Assembly (NCBI GenBank): GCA_003520455.1
Contig: DOUV01000602.1
Span: 1-7,578 of the forward strand
Direction of reading: 5' to 3'
DNA length: 7,578 nt
Source: Chloroflexota bacterium
GTDB lineage: Bacteria > Chloroflexota > Anaerolineae > Ardenticatenales > Ardenticatenaceae
A model generated the notes under the pieces. That model saw nothing but the letters and a program-made list of their open reading frames with translations, was not told the origin of the DNA and searched no databases. Numbering within the stretch: position 1 is the stretch's first letter; every line of letters begins with the position of its first letter. The translations under genes were made by a program, and so were the position numbers. Shown in pieces: positions 1-6,208 of the stretch.

Positions 1-183
1 GTCAGATTCATTTGGAAAAGGGCGAAAGCGCGCACTCCAAACAGGCACCCCGCCACTTGCACCAATTCGCCAACCGTGTCATATGAACGCATCATCGTAC
101 CCTGATCCCCAGCCGTGAAGATCATCCGCGGGACGTGAGCGTCTGCATCCCGCCTCACGCCGTTGCGTCGTTGGATGAGCGCG

Positions 184-645
184 TCACCGGCCACAAGGTT
201 CGAACCCTTCAGGGCTCGGCTCCTCCGGCGTCGAGACGACCCCGAGCTCGGAGAGGAGCCCCAGCATATCGTAGTTGGTCCAGGCCTCGGCGATTTTGCC
301 GCCGACGAGGCAGAATATGGTGATGCCGGTCGTGCTCACCCGCGTGCCAGTTGCCGGAATGTGCCGGAGGTTTCCTTCGTGGGTGCCCTCGGCTCGCCAG
401 CGGACGACGACCTTGTCCCCCTCGGCAATCACATCTTCGAGGACGAACCTGAGGTCGGGGAAGGCAGTGCGGTATGTCAGGACCAAATCGGTCACGCCGG
501 GCGGACCGGGGGCCACCCAAGGGTTGGCGGGATCGTGGTAGCTGAAGTCATCGGCCACATTCTGATCCACCACGGCGAGGTTGCCCCAGTTCCAGACCTC
601 ATCAAAGAAGTTGGCAATACGCGCCAGGTTTCGTTCTACTGCCAT
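184..645 (-). CDS. SnoaL-like / ester cyclase-type NTF2-fold protein
   Basis: A 153-residue protein with the pattern of the SnoaL-like polyketide/ester cyclase family, small NTF2-fold proteins with a hydrophobic pocket. Visible marks are a YH pair near residues 36-37, AFPDL (61-65), EGDKVVVRW (75-83), GTHEG (87-91), PATG (97-100), GGKIAEAW (115-122) and a following Asp at 126, all in the family order. The length is normal, apart from an acidic, proline-containing tail after about residue 135. The ATG at 645 has a good ribosome binding site, GGGAGG, six bases upstream. The first 14 codons overlap, in another frame, the end of a decayed metallo-beta-lactamase-fold reading frame, so it may once have been translationally coupled to that gene. 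Family members include true cyclases, epoxide hydrolase-like enzymes and many proteins of unknown role. No substrate can be assigned, and the absence of polyketide genes argues against antibiotic synthesis. Confidence 0.88.
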   Translation of the reverse strand: MAVERNLARIANFFDEVWNWGNLAVVDQNVADDFSYHDPANPWVAPGPPGVTDLVLTYRTAFPDLRFVLEDVIAEGDKVVVRWRAEGTHEGNLRHIPATGTRVSTTGITIFCLVGGKIAEAWTNYDMLGLLSELGVVSTPEEPSPEGFEPCGR

Positions 646-757
646 TTTGGGCCTCCCTGACAGCGTCGTTGATGAGACGATCCAGCTCGAGGTCGTTGTG
701 GCCTGGATCGTGATGAGACAGGACGAGGTGTTTCACCCCCGCCGGGGCGCCGAATCT
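602..757 (-). pseudogene. C-terminal remnant of a metallo-beta-lactamase-fold hydrolase
   Basis: In the minus frame ending at the TGA at 602-604, the translation reads AGVKHLVLSHHDPGHNDLEL followed by DRLINDAVREAQ. This is the characteristic last strand and helix of one group of MBL-fold metallo-hydrolases (AGVKxLVLxHHDPxHxD), where the His of HHDP is normally a metal ligand. The frame is closed upstream by a TAG at 758-760, and the expected preceding part of the fold (HxHxDH and the rest) is not present upstream in any frame I read. The piece is therefore an orphan tail and not a gene. It overlaps the first 44 bases of the SnoaL-like gene, suggesting the two were once neighbours in an operon. 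The recognition rests on about 30 residues. Confidence 0.6.
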
Positions 758-917
758 CTACATCCGGCCGCTCAAACGTCGGGTGTGAGAGGTGCGACGC
801 AACTGGACACAGGGGCGGCCCCGCGCGGAAAGAGCAAGAAGGGCACCAATCAGCGAAACTCTGCGTATATCAGGGTCACTCGGGTTCTATTCTCCCGGCG
901 CCAATCAAACCCGATGC

Positions 918-945
918 TGCTCACGGAAAATGAGCATTGCTCACG
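918..945. repeat. Small palindrome with a repeated TGCTCACG
   Basis: TGAGCATTGCTCA at 931-943 is a perfect six-base inverted repeat around a single T. TGCTCACG occurs at 918-925 and again at 938-945, exactly 20 bases apart. The site lies in the stretch without a functional gene between uvrB and the SnoaL-like gene. The arrangement resembles a protein binding site, but no promoter is clear beside it, and chance cannot be excluded for so short a motif. Confidence 0.3.
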
Positions 946-954
946 ACGGCGGAC

Positions 955-985
955 GAACCGGCCAGGTGGCCGCCGGCTTCGGTTC
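955..985 (-). terminator. Possible hairpin terminator of uvrB
   Basis: Six bases after the uvrB stop codon, GAACCG (955-960) and CGGTTC (980-985) form a perfect six-base stem that can extend with GCC/GGC across a two-base bulge. The position suits a transcription terminator, but there is no run of U after the stem on the minus strand. It may be a weak or factor-assisted terminator, or simply a GC-rich inverted repeat. Confidence 0.3.
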
Positions 986-991
986 CTCGTT

Positions 992-3055
992 TCACACGTT
1001 GTACTCGATGCCCCGGCGCCGCTCTTTGCGCTCCCGACTCTCCTGCTCGCGGATCTTCTCCCACTCTGGACGCTGGTCTTGCGCCTCGACAAGCTGTTTG
1101 AGCTCGAAGATCTGGTCGCGAAGGAGGGCCGCCTTCTCGAACTCGAGCTCCTTCGCCGCGGCACGCATCTGCTTCTCGAGGTCTTCGATCAGGCGGCGCA
1201 TCTCGTCGGCCGGAAGGGTCGCCGGGCTGAAAGCGTAGCCCTCCTGCTGTTCGGCCACCTGGCGGACCCGGTCGGTCAGATCACGAACGGCCTTGGCGAT
1301 CGATCGCGGCTCGATGCCGTGCTTCTCGTTGTACTGCTGCTGGATCGCCCGGCGGCGATTGGTCTCGTCGATCGCCCGTTGCATCGAGTCAGTGATGGTG
1401 TCGGCGTACATCAGCACCGTGCCCTCGACATGCCGCGCCGCCCGGCCGATGGTCTGGATCAGGGCGGATCCCGAGCGCAGGAAGCCTTCCTTGTCGGCGT
1501 CCAGGATGGTGACCAACGAGACCTCTGGCAGGTCAAGCCCCTCGCGCAACAGATTGATCCCCACGACGACGTCGTAGACGCCCAGGCGCAGCTCACGCAG
1601 GATCTCGACCCGCTCGAGGGTTTGAATCTCAGAGTGAAGGTAATGGACGCGTATCCCGAGATCTTCCAGGTAGCTCGCCAGGTCCTCGGCCATGCGCTTG
1701 GTGAGAGTCGTCACCAGAGTGCGCTCACCCCGCTCGACGCGCCTGTTGATCTCACCCACCAGGTCGTCAATCTGCCCCTTGATCGGGCGTACTTCGATCA
1801 TCGGATCGAGGACGCCGGTGGGGCGGATGATCTGCTCGACCACCTGCTCGCTGTGCTCCAGCTCGTAGGGGCCGGGCGTGGCTGAGACGTAGATGGTCTG
1901 GCCGAGATGCGCCTGAAACTCGTCGAAGCGCAGCGGCCGGTTGTCGAGGGCGCTCGGCAGGCGGAAGCCATACTCGACCAGGGTCTCCTTGCGCGAACGG
2001 TCGCCGTTGAACATCCCCCGGACCTGCGGGATCGTCATGTGGCTCTCGTCGATGACCATCAGGAAGTCGTCCGGGAAGTAGTCCAGCAACGTCCAGGGCG
2101 TCGAGCCGGCCGGACGCTGGGACAGGTGGCGCGCGTAGTTCTCGACGCCCGAGCAGTAGCCGACCTCACGCAACATCTCGAGATCGTAGCGGGTACGCTG
2201 CTCGAGCCGCTGGGCCTCAAGCAGTTTATCCAGCGAGTGCAGCTCAGCCAGGCGTTCGTCCAATTCGTGCTCGATGTCGTGGATAGCATCTAGCAGCTTT
2301 TCCTGCGGGGTGATGAAGTGCTTGGCCGGGTAGATATCCAGGGCCACGTGGTCGCGCACGATCTCGCCGGTCAGCGGATCCACCTCGGTGATGCGCTCGA
2401 TCTCGTCACCCCACAGCTCGACGCGGTAGGCCGCCTCCTCGTAGGCGGGCATGATCTCGATGGTGTCGCCGCGCACGCGGAAGGTGCCGCGCTTCAGTTC
2501 GTAGTCGTTGCGGTCATAGTGGATGTCGATCAGGTGGCGGAGGAGCCTGTCGCGCTTGCGGGTCTCGCCGCGCCGCAGTTCGACCACGACCTTGCCGTAA
2601 TCCTCCGGTGAGCCCAGGCCATAGATACACGAGACCGACGCGACGATAATCACATCGCGGCGCGAGAAGAGCGCGGAGGTCGCTGCCAGCCGCAGCCGGT
2701 CGATCTCGTCGTTGATCGAGGCATCCTTCTCGATAAAGAGGTCCTTGGACGGGACGTAGGCCTCGGGCTGGTAGTAGTCGTAGTACGAGACGAAGTACTC
2801 GACCGCGTTCTGTGGGAAGAACTCTTTGAACTCGGCGTACAACTGGGCGGCCAGGGTCTTGTTGTGGGCCAACACCAGGGTCGGCCGCTGCACGTGTTGG
2901 ATCACGTTCGCGATGGTAAACGTCTTCCCAGACCCCGTGACCCCCAGCAGCGTCTGGTCTCTGACCCCCTTTTCGAGCCCATCGACCAGAGCCAGGATGG
3001 CCTCGGGCTGGTCTCCAGTTGGTTTGAAGTCACTCACCAGTTGAAATGCTGGCAT
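992..3055 (-). CDS. uvrB: UvrABC system protein B (excinuclease subunit B)
   Basis: UvrB is the cytoplasmic ATP-dependent damage-verification subunit of nucleotide excision repair. It is loaded on DNA by UvrA and recruits UvrC for incision. The 687-residue product has the full family length. Walker A is GVTGSGKT (38-45). The damage-probing beta-hairpin starts in the Tyr-rich [13 protein letters not shown] segment, with Tyr 91, 92, 94 and 95. Walker B/motif II is DESH (336-339), and motif VI is QTIGRAAR (534-541). The C-terminal UVR coiled-coil domain, which contacts UvrA and UvrC, lies near 621-657. The start ATG at 3055 has GAGGTG seven bases upstream and a plausible promoter before it. The gene stands alone on the minus strand, divergent from the SDR gene. 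No residue is obviously missing and the gene appears intact. I found no convincing LexA box. Confidence 0.98.
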   Translation of the reverse strand: MPAFQLVSDFKPTGDQPEAILALVDGLEKGVRDQTLLGVTGSGKTFTIANVIQHVQRPTLVLAHNKTLAAQLYAEFKEFFPQNAVEYFVSYYDYYQPEAYVPSKDLFIEKDASINDEIDRLRLAATSALFSRRDVIIVASVSCIYGLGSPEDYGKVVVELRRGETRKRDRLLRHLIDIHYDRNDYELKRGTFRVRGDTIEIMPAYEEAAYRVELWGDEIERITEVDPLTGEIVRDHVALDIYPAKHFITPQEKLLDAIHDIEHELDERLAELHSLDKLLEAQRLEQRTRYDLEMLREVGYCSGVENYARHLSQRPAGSTPWTLLDYFPDDFLMVIDESHMTIPQVRGMFNGDRSRKETLVEYGFRLPSALDNRPLRFDEFQAHLGQTIYVSATPGPYELEHSEQVVEQIIRPTGVLDPMIEVRPIKGQIDDLVGEINRRVERGERTLVTTLTKRMAEDLASYLEDLGIRVHYLHSEIQTLERVEILRELRLGVYDVVVGINLLREGLDLPEVSLVTILDADKEGFLRSGSALIQTIGRAARHVEGTVLMYADTITDSMQRAIDETNRRRAIQQQYNEKHGIEPRSIAKAVRDLTDRVRQVAEQQEGYAFSPATLPADEMRRLIEDLEKQMRAAAKELEFEKAALLRDQIFELKQLVEAQDQRPEWEKIREQESRERKERRRGIEYNV

Positions 3056-3096
3056 CGCTCTCCACCTCTCTCCATCGTTCGCTACCGCAACCTAAA

Positions 3097-3125
3097 AGTA
3101 TAGCTGCCTGGTGCGACGAAGTCGA
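3097..3125 (-). promoter_or_regulatory. uvrB promoter (sigma70-like)
   Basis: On the minus strand, TATACT (3102-3097) is a good -10 element, and TCGACT (3125-3120, four of six matches to TTGACA) lies upstream with a spacer of exactly 17 bases. Transcription would start near 3090, leaving a leader of about 35 bases that contains the GAGGTG ribosome binding site (3068-3063). The promoter is inferred from sequence alone. Confidence 0.5.
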
Positions 3126-3181
3126 ACGGAGTACGATGCCGGATATCTGGAAAGGCGGCCGCGTACGCTCCAGGTGCCAAT

Positions 3182-3215
3182 CCTCAACGCCCAAGGTTGG
3201 CTCACGGGGTTGAGG
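3182..3215. promoter_or_regulatory. Inverted repeat flanking the -35 of the SDR promoter
   Basis: CCTCAACGCC (3182-3191) and GGGGTTGAGG (3206-3215) are inverted repeats matching at nine of ten positions, with seven perfect outer pairs. They sit on either side of the -35 hexamer (3197-3202), and the right arm occupies most of the promoter spacer. Arm centres are 24 bases apart, a little over two helical turns, which suits a dimeric repressor or activator. No regulator gene is in view, and the operator role is inferred. Confidence 0.35.
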
Positions 3216-3225
3216 CTGCTATAAT
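3197..3225 (+). promoter_or_regulatory. SDR gene promoter (consensus -10)
   Basis: A perfect TATAAT (3220-3225) follows TTGGCT (3197-3202, four of six matches to the -35 consensus) with an optimal 17-base spacer. The start site would fall near 3232, giving a leader of about 24 bases with AAAGGA (3242-3247) placed eight bases before the ATG. This is the strongest housekeeping-type promoter I can see in the window. Confidence 0.7.
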
Positions 3226-3255
3226 CGGACCGTTCGGCACGAAAGGAACCACCCG

Positions 3256-4047
3256 ATGGACCTGGGCATCAGTGATAAAGTTGCCATTGTCTCGGCCGGG
3301 AGTGAGGGGTTGGGCCGGGCCACCGCCCTGCGCCTGGCGCGGGAGGGGGCGCGCGTGGTGATCTGCTCGCGCCACGAGGAGAAACTGTACGCGGCGGCCG
3401 AAGCCATCACTGCGGCCACCGGCGCCAGCGTGCTGGCGGTCCCGGCCGATGTGACCCGCCCAGAGGACATCGAGCGGGTGGTGCAGCGGAGCGTCGAGGA
3501 GGTCGGGCCGCCGGCCATCCTCGTCAACAACACTGGTGGGCCACCCTCGGGCCAGGTTCTTTCCTTCAGCGACGAGCAGTGGCAATCCGCGTTCGACCTG
3601 GTCTTCTTCAGCGCCCTGCGCTTCACACGATTGGTGATCCCGTACATGCGCACGGCCGAGTGGGGCCGAATCGTCAACATCACCTCGGTGACGGTCAAGC
3701 AACCGATTGACACCCTGGTCCTGAGCAACGCGGCCCGCGCCGCGGTCGTCGCCTTCATGAAGACTCTGGCCGGGGATGTGGCCAAGGATGGCATCACTGT
3801 CAACAGCGTCGGTCCGGCGCCGACCGCCACCAACCGGATGATCGAGTTGATCGAGGCCGGCGCGAAACAGCGTGGGATCTCGCTCGAGGAATCGCGGGCG
3901 GCCTGGACGGCGGCGATCCCAATGGGCCGCATCGGGCAACCTGGGGAGTTGGCCGACGTGGTCGCTTTTCTGTGCTCTGAGAATGCCGGCTTCATCACCG
4001 GTGTCTTCATCCCCGTCGATGGTGGTCAGACCCGCGCCGTGGTCTGA
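3256..4047 (+). CDS. Short-chain dehydrogenase/reductase-like protein (atypical FabG-like)
   Basis: A 263-residue Rossmann-fold protein of the SDR superfamily, normally NAD(P)-dependent oxidoreductases of the cytoplasm. The N-terminal nucleotide-binding loop is AGSEGLG (14-20), where the family usually has TGxxxGIG. The structural NNAG motif reads NNTG (91-94). A Ser at 144 fits the catalytic serine, but the YxxxK pair is replaced by SNAAR (157-161), so both the usual catalytic Tyr and Lys are absent. The C-terminal GRIGQPGELADVVAFLCS and ITGVFIPVDGG segments are standard. This pattern matches my recollection of a known divergent 'beta-ketoacyl-ACP-reductase-like' SDR subgroup with imperfect cofactor and catalytic motifs. 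Annotation as 3-oxoacyl-ACP reductase would therefore be unsafe. The substrate is unknown. The start is fixed by AAAGGA eight bases upstream and by a strong promoter. It is the first gene after the divergent intergenic region and appears monocistronic. Confidence 0.9.
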   Translation: MDLGISDKVAIVSAGSEGLGRATALRLAREGARVVICSRHEEKLYAAAEAITAATGASVLAVPADVTRPEDIERVVQRSVEEVGPPAILVNNTGGPPSGQVLSFSDEQWQSAFDLVFFSALRFTRLVIPYMRTAEWGRIVNITSVTVKQPIDTLVLSNAARAAVVAFMKTLAGDVAKDGITVNSVGPAPTATNRMIELIEAGAKQRGISLEESRAAWTAAIPMGRIGQPGELADVVAFLCSENAGFITGVFIPVDGGQTRAVV

Positions 4048-4116
4048 AGGTTGAATGGCGCGGCAAGATGAGTGGCCGGCAACAGCTGGACGGGGCGATT
4101 AGAGCGGTCACCGGTA

Positions 4117-4346
4117 TTGAGACCATTGCGGTTAGCAGCTCGAGCGGGATTTGGCGTCTGCATCAAGGATGAAGGGTATCCTCTTCGCCGGGGGTGCCCA
4201 AAATCTGTCACGTCGCAGCCGGTATCCTGGCGGCTGAGCACGGGCTGATTCGGGTGATCGATGAATCGGGTGAGAATTATCTGTCCACGGCTCATTTATT
4301 TGCGTTCTGTCGCCGCGGGCTGTCGCCCAGGCCTTCGCGGCAATAG
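4117..4346 (+). pseudogene. Frameshifted remnant of a small 'CIRNEGY...IRVIDESGEDYL' protein
   Basis: Two plus frames each carry half of one recognisable small protein. The first reads GFGVCIKDEGYPL (about 4147-4185). The second reads KICHVAAGILAAEHGLIRVI followed by DESGENYL (about 4200-4283) and then runs degenerate to a TAG at 4344-4346. I recall intact small proteins of about 70 residues from Chloroflexota with a CIRNEGYxxSLE start, a K-V-Y-x-V-L-x-D segment and a RVIDESGEDYLYPAEYF end. The two halves align to that order with one frame change between about 4185 and 4200. The terminal YPAEYF is also degraded. The family is abundant but of unknown function, and some members may belong to accessory two-gene modules. 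The left boundary is uncertain; an open frame could begin at a GTG at 4072. No good ribosome binding site remains. This remnant fills most of the gap between the SDR gene and the phosphoesterase. Confidence 0.55.
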
Positions 4347-4400
4347 CTCAATCCTGGAAACCAGGCACCTGAAGGCAACGCGCCACCGAGGCCCGTCCCG

Positions 4401-5642
4401 ATGATCGGTCCCATCGCAGTTCTCTCCGACTTACACTTTGGCGAGCCTTTCGCGCTCCTGCGCGGGACAGGTGAGCAGGCCGCGGCCGGGCGGGCGCGCG
4501 TGGATGCGCTCTGCGATTGGTTAGCCGCCCGCGGCCCGCTCAAGGCGCTCATCCTGCTGGGCGATCTCTGGGATTTGTGGTTTGCGTCGTTTGCGATGGC
4601 GCGTGAGGAGGGCGATTACGCCTTGCAGCAGCTCGGCGCCCTCCCGGCCGAGCGCCTCGTCTATCTCCCTGGCAACCATGATCACCATCTCCTGCTCCAG
4701 CACCAACTCCTCGAGCAGATAACCACCCTGCGCGACGACCGGGCCGTCGAAGTGCTGGCCCATACCCAGCGCGACTACACCGATTCGTTCCTGGCGCCGC
4801 TCTTCCCGGCGCCTGCTCGGGAGGGGCTTCTCGTTACCTACCCAGACTACGCCATCGAGTACGCCGGACGCCGCTTTGTCTTCCATCACGGCCATCACAC
4901 GAGCATCGTCCGCGAGGGGCGCGGGATTTTTGCGCTGCCGACCCGCTTCATCTTGCAGCGCCTGGAAGGAATCGGCGTCCAGGAGATGACGCGCTCGGAT
5001 CTTGAACTGGCCGCGACCGTCTTTTTCGAGATGCTCTACGCCGCGTCGTTTAGTCCGAAGACGCGTGTTCGGATGAACCAGGCCTGGGGGCACTGGTTGA
5101 CCTGGTCCGCCCGCTGGAGCCGGCTGTGGGGCGGACTGCTGCGGCGCTTGCGGCTGATCTCAACCGAAGCTGTTCGTGGGACGTCCGCCTTCGATGTGGA
5201 ATTCTTCCAGGACGCCGTGAAGCGTACCCTTGACCTGGCGGCGGCGGAGTACGGCGGTAGTTACCCCTGTGACGTGTACGTCTTCGGGCACACCCACCGG
5301 GCCGGGATTGTGACGGCAGAGGACGCCGGCCACGGCGCCGTGACGGTTGTGAACAGTGGGTGCTGGCTCCACGAGCCGCGTAAGGACAACCGCCAAAACG
5401 AGGGAACTTTTCTCCTGATCGATCCTCAGCAAGTCGGCCTCTACTTCCAGGCACCCGATCTGACGATCACCCTCCAGAAGTCCCTGCGACTGCCCGCGCT
5501 GAAGGACCGGCGGTCCTCCCAAGACGGTGGGTACCCAGGGCTGAATGGCGACTGCGGCACGGAGCAGAGCACGGCGGCCTCCCCGGAGTTGGGCGGGGAC
5601 GACAAGCGATCATCACAGCGCGACGGCCATGCTATCAGGTAG
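4401..5642 (+). CDS. Calcineurin-like metallophosphoesterase, LpxH-type
   Basis: A 413-residue dinuclear metal phosphoesterase. All family motifs are present in order: SDLH (Asp10, His12), GDLWD (Asp55, Asp58), GNHDHH (91-96), HHGHH (162-166) and GHTH (296-299). This set and spacing resemble UDP-2,3-diacylglucosamine diphosphatase (LpxH) and relatives. The roughly 130 residues between the fourth and fifth motifs are helix-rich, with many Trp and Arg, and could form the lipid-gripping lid seen in LpxH. LpxH itself is about 240 residues, so this protein is much longer. Its last 50 residues or so (from about 364) are charged, Ser/Gly-rich and probably disordered. If the host makes no lipid A, as expected for Chloroflexota, the substrate must be another phospholipid, nucleotide or phosphoester. 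The start ATG has only GAGG nine bases upstream. The gene opens a co-directional run that includes a diadenylate cyclase. There is no signal peptide or membrane span, so it is likely cytosolic or membrane-peripheral. Confidence 0.9.
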   Translation: MIGPIAVLSDLHFGEPFALLRGTGEQAAAGRARVDALCDWLAARGPLKALILLGDLWDLWFASFAMAREEGDYALQQLGALPAERLVYLPGNHDHHLLLQHQLLEQITTLRDDRAVEVLAHTQRDYTDSFLAPLFPAPAREGLLVTYPDYAIEYAGRRFVFHHGHHTSIVREGRGIFALPTRFILQRLEGIGVQEMTRSDLELAATVFFEMLYAASFSPKTRVRMNQAWGHWLTWSARWSRLWGGLLRRLRLISTEAVRGTSAFDVEFFQDAVKRTLDLAAAEYGGSYPCDVYVFGHTHRAGIVTAEDAGHGAVTVVNSGCWLHEPRKDNRQNEGTFLLIDPQQVGLYFQAPDLTITLQKSLRLPALKDRRSSQDGGYPGLNGDCGTEQSTAASPELGGDDKRSSQRDGHAIR

Positions 5643-5674
5643 GGAAATCTCGAGGCGCAGAAAGGAGGAGCCAC

Positions 5675-5884
5675 ATGATGCCGGCCAAACTGGCTTCCAC
5701 CGAAACCAGGTCATCACCGGCGAGGAACTCGCAGCGATTGCGGAGCGTGCATGCTGACCGCGCGCTCACCGATGCCCATGAGTTCGCGGCCAACGATGAT
5801 CTATCGAGTGACGAGATGTTGCCGGGCTTCGCGGTCAGAGACGGGGATCTGTTTGAGAATTCTGCGCACTTGATCCAACCATGA
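5675..5884 (+). pseudogene. Internally deleted Uma2-family nuclease remnant with intact start and stop
   Basis: The open frame encodes 69 residues. Its end, EFAANDDLSSDEMLPGFAVR followed by DGDLFE, matches the typical C-terminus of Uma2-family putative PD-(D/E)XK endonucleases (…LPGFxxxxxxLF). In a second frame, 5704-5757 reads NQVITGEELAAIAERA and then stops, which fits the usual Uma2 N-terminus (ITGEEL/LTxEEF). The roughly 110 residues between these ends, including the nuclease core, are missing, and two frame changes are needed to join the ends. The gene cannot encode an active nuclease. It nevertheless keeps a near-perfect ribosome binding site, AAAGGAGG (5661-5668), six bases before its ATG. 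Its TGA overlaps the next gene's ATG as ATGA (5881-5884). It may therefore still be translated and serve to couple translation of the DUF503 gene. Alternatively the 69-residue product is an unrelated small protein. Confidence 0.55.
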
Positions 5885-6162
5885 TCGTTGCAACCTGTCG
5901 AATCGAACTCGACCTCCCCAGCCGCACGCTGAAGGAGAAGCGCCAGATTCTGCAGTCCGTCGTAGCGCGAATGCGGCGGAGCTTCAACGTTGCGGTCGCC
6001 GAGGTGGATCTCAACGAACTGTGGGGCTCGGCGGCGTTGGGGATCGTCACCGTCAGCAACAGCGCCGACTACGCCCAGGGCCTGCTGGAACGAGTTGTGG
6101 CCTGGCTGGAAGGATCGCGGCTGGATCTGACGGTTGTGGGCTACGAGATCGAGATTCTCTAG
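5881..6162 (+). CDS. DUF503 family (YlxP-like) small protein
   Basis: A 93-residue protein matching the DUF503/YlxP family along its whole length. It starts MIVATCRIELDLP, then SRTLKEKRQIL (14-24), FNVAVAEVD (35-43), an LW pair (47-48), LGIVTVSN (53-60) and a C-terminal YEIEIL. The family folds as a small ferredoxin-like alpha/beta protein. In Firmicutes it is often encoded beside rbfA and infB, hinting at a link to ribosome maturation, but its function is not established. Here it lies instead between a phosphoesterase and a diadenylate cyclase. No Shine-Dalgarno sequence is visible before the ATG. The start overlaps the stop of the preceding short frame as ATGA, which implies translational coupling. 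The stop is followed by a 46-base gap to the next gene. Confidence 0.93.
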   Translation: MIVATCRIELDLPSRTLKEKRQILQSVVARMRRSFNVAVAEVDLNELWGSAALGIVTVSNSADYAQGLLERVVAWLEGSRLDLTVVGYEIEIL

Positions 6163-6195
6163 CCGGCAGCACCTGTTGGCCGAGCGGGGCCCTGC

Positions 6196-6202
6196 GAGGA
6201 GG
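6196..6202 (+). promoter_or_regulatory. Strong ribosome binding site deciding the DAC start
   Basis: GAGGAGG is a near-full match to the anti-Shine-Dalgarno sequence and lies six bases before the ATG at 6209. It settles the start of the diadenylate cyclase in favour of 6209 over the in-frame ATG at 6134, which would overlap DUF503 by 29 bases. Confidence 0.8.
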
Positions 6203-6208
6203 CCTACC

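Larger units (their letters stand above)
646..991. other. Stretch without an intact gene between uvrB and the SnoaL-like gene
   Basis: The part next to the SnoaL-like gene (to 757) is the metallo-beta-lactamase-fold remnant. The rest (758-991) has the possible uvrB hairpin, a small palindrome, and no recognisable protein in the frames I read. A clear promoter for the SnoaL-like gene was not found. Long open frames cross this stretch on the plus strand, but they are antisense to uvrB and resemble no family. Confidence 0.5.

Noticed and set aside
1..125. Minus-strand open frame running off the left edge, with starts at 125 and 95
   Set aside because: It stays open to the edge, but I recognise no family in it and there is no ribosome binding site before either ATG. 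Too short to support as a gene in GC-rich DNA.
197..206. Palindrome GGTTCGAACC resembling a tRNA T-loop
   Set aside because: A T-arm-like stem-loop can be drawn, but no matching acceptor stem, anticodon arm or D-arm lies at the right distance on either strand, and the site is inside the end of the SnoaL-like gene.
581..1885. 434-residue plus-strand open frame across the uvrB 3' end
   Set aside because: It is antisense to uvrB for most of its length, follows that gene's codon pattern and has no family features. It is a GC-rich shadow frame.
3056..3130. Possible LexA/SOS box before uvrB (CGAAC and GTTC-like pieces)
   Set aside because: No pair of half-sites has both the right sequence and the 4-base spacing of the Gram-positive-type box, and the host's LexA motif is unknown.
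3202..4010. Long minus-strand open frames opposite the SDR gene
   Set aside because: The plus-strand frame has clear SDR motifs, a promoter and a ribosome binding site. The antisense frames have low-complexity composition and no motif.
4353..4365. CCTGGAAACCAGG hairpin as a terminator before the phosphoesterase
   Set aside because: The stem is only five bases with a three-base loop and no U-run follows, so it is too weak to call.
6134..6208. Upstream in-frame ATG start for the diadenylate cyclase
   Set aside because: It lies inside the DUF503 coding region without a ribosome binding site, while the ATG at 6209 has a strong GAGGAGG at ideal spacing.
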